A DNA stretch of 24,448 nt, taken from assembly GCA_007136585.1 (NCBI GenBank), contig SLGR01000229.1:1-24448 (forward strand), given 5' to 3'. Position numbers and translations under genes: made by a program. The DNA is from Candidatus Sumerlaeota bacterium (GTDB taxonomy: Bacteria; CG03; SLGR01). How positions within the stretch are numbered: the stretch's first letter is position 1; every line of letters begins with the position of its first letter. The notes under the pieces were generated by a model that worked only from the letters and a program-made list of their open reading frames with translations, ran no database searches and was not told where the DNA came from. Below are positions 22,940 through 24,448 of this stretch, piece after piece.

Positions 22940-23632
22940 ATTAATAATATACATTTAAGGATGGGAACTTCCGATACATTTATATATAAAGAGATTTTTA
23001 TTGATAAGGTTTATAAAAGATCCCTGAAAAACATTTCACCAGATTCCATTATTATTGATATCGGCTCTAATATCGGGTTATCATCTCTCTTTTTTGCTCC
23101 GTATTGCAAAAAAATCATTGCTGTAGAAGCAGCGCCTGATAATTTTGAACTTTCTTTATTGAATATAAAGGCTTCAGCGTATAATAATAAGATTAGCTGC
23201 TTAAATTTTGCGTTATGGTCAACCTCTGATATATATCTTCAATTACAAAACTGTAATACTCAGAGACATGCCCCTAAAATAAAAATTTCTCCGAATAATA
23301 ACAACTCAACCGGGATTAAAACAGTAACATTAAGAGATATACTTAATTCTTATCAATTGAGTTACTGTGATTTTCTAAAAATGGATATTGAAGGAGCGGA
23401 ATTTGAAGTTTTATTAACCGACCCCGATATACTGGACAGTATCAACAGTATAATTATGGAGTACCATCAGGATATAACAAATAAATATCATTATACAGAT
23501 CTAATCAACCTAATTAAAAGTAAATATAATGAGGCTCTAATTGAGCCGGATAAAAATAATATTACAGGCCTGATATTTGCCAGCAGATATGGGTCGACAA
23601 AAAATATGGTTCCCCGGGCTGGACGGTGTTGA
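22937..23632 (+). CDS. FkbM-family SAM-dependent methyltransferase, probably 5'-truncated by the IS
   Basis: 231 aa. SAM-binding motif I is IIDIGSNIGLSSLFF (residues 39-53), the acidic end of the second strand is AVEAAP, and FLKMDIEGAEFEVL is the FkbM hallmark. Members methylate sugar or polyketide hydroxyls; the substrate here is unknown. The conserved block LRMGTSDTFIYKEIF, which usually lies some tens of residues into FkbM proteins, begins at residue 7, and the ATG is formed by the last three bases of the IS. Upstream in frame only a few IS codons precede a stop. I infer that the IS removed the native 5' end and left a frame with an accidental start. A shorter start at ATG 22,961 is possible. 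AT-rich composition, unlike the minus-strand genes, suggests transfer. Confidence 0.75.
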   Translation: MINNIHLRMGTSDTFIYKEIFIDKVYKRSLKNISPDSIIIDIGSNIGLSSLFFAPYCKKIIAVEAAPDNFELSLLNIKASAYNNKISCLNFALWSTSDIYLQLQNCNTQRHAPKIKISPNNNNSTGIKTVTLRDILNSYQLSYCDFLKMDIEGAEFEVLLTDPDILDSINSIIMEYHQDITNKYHYTDLINLIKSKYNEALIEPDKNNITGLIFASRYGSTKNMVPRAGRC

Positions 23633-23668
23633 TAACAGGTTTTACATAATATTGGGATTGACTTTTGT

Positions 23669-24391
23669 TTACCCGTTATGGGCTAAACATCTACACTTTT
23701 TTAAAACTTCTTCTATTGATATTGCAAATGTTTTTTTCTTAACGAAAGATTCAGATGGCAATCCCAGGGATAGCATTCCCACAACTTCACCGTTTATACT
23801 ATCCACAACAGGGCCGCCGGACATGCCTTTCTGGCCTTCAAAAGATAATTCAAATCCCCCAATGCCCTGCATTTTTATATTTTCCGCATATATATTAAAA
23901 GTTATTCTTTTTTTCAAAGTCCCGCTCTCATCTTTAATCGCTTTCGCTAAGTTTGCAGACTTAATTATAAATTCTGAATTACGCCACTCTGCATCTACGG
24001 AGGGCATAATATTACCCCGATGTCCTATGCCTGAAACTTTCATTCCGGGAACCGCGTTTCCGCGAGGTTTATATGCATGAATATTTGTTATTGACTCTTG
24101 AAAATTGATGATCGTTGTATCAATTTCTGGATGAAGTGAAATTATTTCTCTTTTGATGCGGCCAACAAAGCCTTTTCTTGAGATTATCCAAATCAAAGCA
24201 TTTTTAAATCCAGTATTAGATCTGAAAGTCTCCTCATTTAAGCAATGATGAGCCGTGATAGCAGTTCGGGAATCAATGAAAAACCCGCTTCCACCGATTC
24301 CCCCACTTAGTGAGGAGTCGCCTGGATTAGATGATGTAAAATATTTTCTGTAATTTCGAAACAGTTCTTTGACAAAAAGAGTGGGCCATTG
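23669..24391 (-). CDS. Trypsin-like serine protease fragment, 5' end missing, probably a pseudogene
   Basis: The frame is open for 240 codons, up to a TAG at 24,392-24,394. It contains GSGFFID then ITAHHC (catalytic His, codons at 24,242-24,256), EIDTTIINF (likely Asp, near 24,113-24,127) and GMSGGPVVDS (catalytic Ser, near 23,806-23,829), the order of V8/trypsin-2 type proteases. Between the TAG and the His no ATG, GTG or TTG is in frame; the first usable start is a TTG at 24,196, which would leave out the catalytic His and yield 175 aa. So the native start, and probably a secretion signal, has been lost. The likely cause is the element beginning near 24,370-24,390. Convergent to the FkbM gene with 36 bases between. 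Confidence 0.75.
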   Translation of the reverse strand, partial: QWPTLFVKELFRNYRKYFTSSNPGDSSLSGGIGGSGFFIDSRTAITAHHCLNEETFRSNTGFKNALIWIISRKGFVGRIKREIISLHPEIDTTIINFQESITNIHAYKPRGNAVPGMKVSGIGHRGNIMPSVDAEWRNSEFIIKSANLAKAIKDESGTLKKRITFNIYAENIKMQGIGGFELSFEGQKGMSGGPVVDSINGEVVGMLSLGLPSESFVKKKTFAISIEEVLKKCRCLAHNG

Positions 24392-24398
24392 CTAACCT
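24369..24398 (+). promoter_or_regulatory. Candidate internal promoter of the right-edge element
   Basis: Perfect -35 TTGACA (24,369-24,374), 18 bases, TAACCT (24,393-24,398; matches TATAAT at T1, A2 and T6). RNA would start near 24,405, at the end of the left arm of the hairpin. Confidence 0.4.
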
Positions 24399-24440
24399 TT
24401 TTAAGTAAGCAAACCTAAAGGAGGTTAAGCAAATGGCCCA
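24382..24440 (+). promoter_or_regulatory. Inverted repeat sequestering Shine-Dalgarno and start codon of right-edge gene
   Basis: TGGGCCAT (24,382-24,389) pairs with ATGGCCCA (24,433-24,440), which includes the start codon. The pairing continues through TGCTAACC/GGTTAAGCA with two bulged A and through T/G wobble pairs, so AGGAGG is covered too; the loop is about 24,406-24,414. It resembles the leader of the IS4-family element in logic, not in sequence. Confidence 0.7.
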
Positions 24441-24448
24441 AAAAGAGA
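24433..24448 (+). CDS. First codons of a gene, probably the transposase of a second mobile element, cut by window edge
   Basis: ATG GCC CAA AAA GAG follows AAGGAGG with eight bases of spacing. Only five codons (MAQKE) are in the window, so the family cannot be named. A mobile-element origin is inferred from the leader hairpin design, the AT-rich surroundings and the broken protease gene next to it. Confidence 0.4.

Noticed and set aside
21641-22949. Target-site duplication around the IS4-family element
   Set aside because: Flanks TTTATTAT and ATTAATAA are both AT-only but do not match exactly in any register I tried.
1-24448. CRISPR arrays, tRNA or rRNA genes
   Set aside because: No regularly spaced repeats and no cloverleaf or rRNA signature found on reading both strands.

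Overview
The window is a dense bacterial chromosome segment. Every gene from position 1 to 21,524 lies on the minus strand, most with overlaps of a few bases or gaps under 25 bases. The right-hand end (about 21,530-24,448) is a visibly AT-rich mobile region. A Mla-type MCE/ABC lipid transporter, a lipoprotein and an L,D-transpeptidase point to a diderm bacterium. Frequent GTG/TTG starts and heavy use of ATA for isoleucine would fit a little-cultured lineage; Omnitrophota or a neighbour is a guess, not something the sequence proves.

Reading along the minus strand (right to left), the layout is as follows. (1) 20,190-21,524 is one secreted cell-wall enzyme joining an M23 endopeptidase to a YkuD L,D-transpeptidase. 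(2) 17,609-20,064 is a Znu-type zinc ABC importer (znuA-znuC-znuB) with its own promoter. (3) 10,845-17,555 is an operon from a strong sigma-70-like promoter that overlaps the znuB stop codon: sugar-nucleotide pyrophosphorylase, prs, rplY (L25/CTC), pth, DUF502 membrane protein, hppA (membrane pyrophosphatase), ychF. (4) 1-10,722 is a second long operon from an extended -10 promoter and a structured leader: rpsF, ssb, rpsR, DUF2232 membrane protein, rplI, dnaB, alr, mlaE, mlaF, mlaD, radA, PIN/TRAM membrane protein, ispD (cut by the window edge). It links ribosome, replication/recombination, peptidoglycan precursor, lipid-trafficking and isoprenoid genes.

The right end holds a complete IS4-family element (21,651-22,939), an FkbM-type methyltransferase that starts inside the IS terminus and looks 5'-truncated, a convergent trypsin-like serine protease fragment with all three catalytic motifs but no start codon ahead of the catalytic His, and the first codons of a gene probably belonging to a second mobile element at the window edge.

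The most interesting signals are these. Both mobile-element genes have a leader in which an upstream arm can pair with the Shine-Dalgarno sequence (and at the right edge also the start codon), while the likely internal promoter would start RNA just past that arm, so only read-through RNA should be silenced. The rpsF leader folds, by hand, into an SD-sequestering structure with a CCG, as expected of S6:S18 autoregulation. The M23-YkuD fusion keeps both active sites. The MCE protein carries a beta-rich C-terminal extension. No tRNA, rRNA or CRISPR array was seen.
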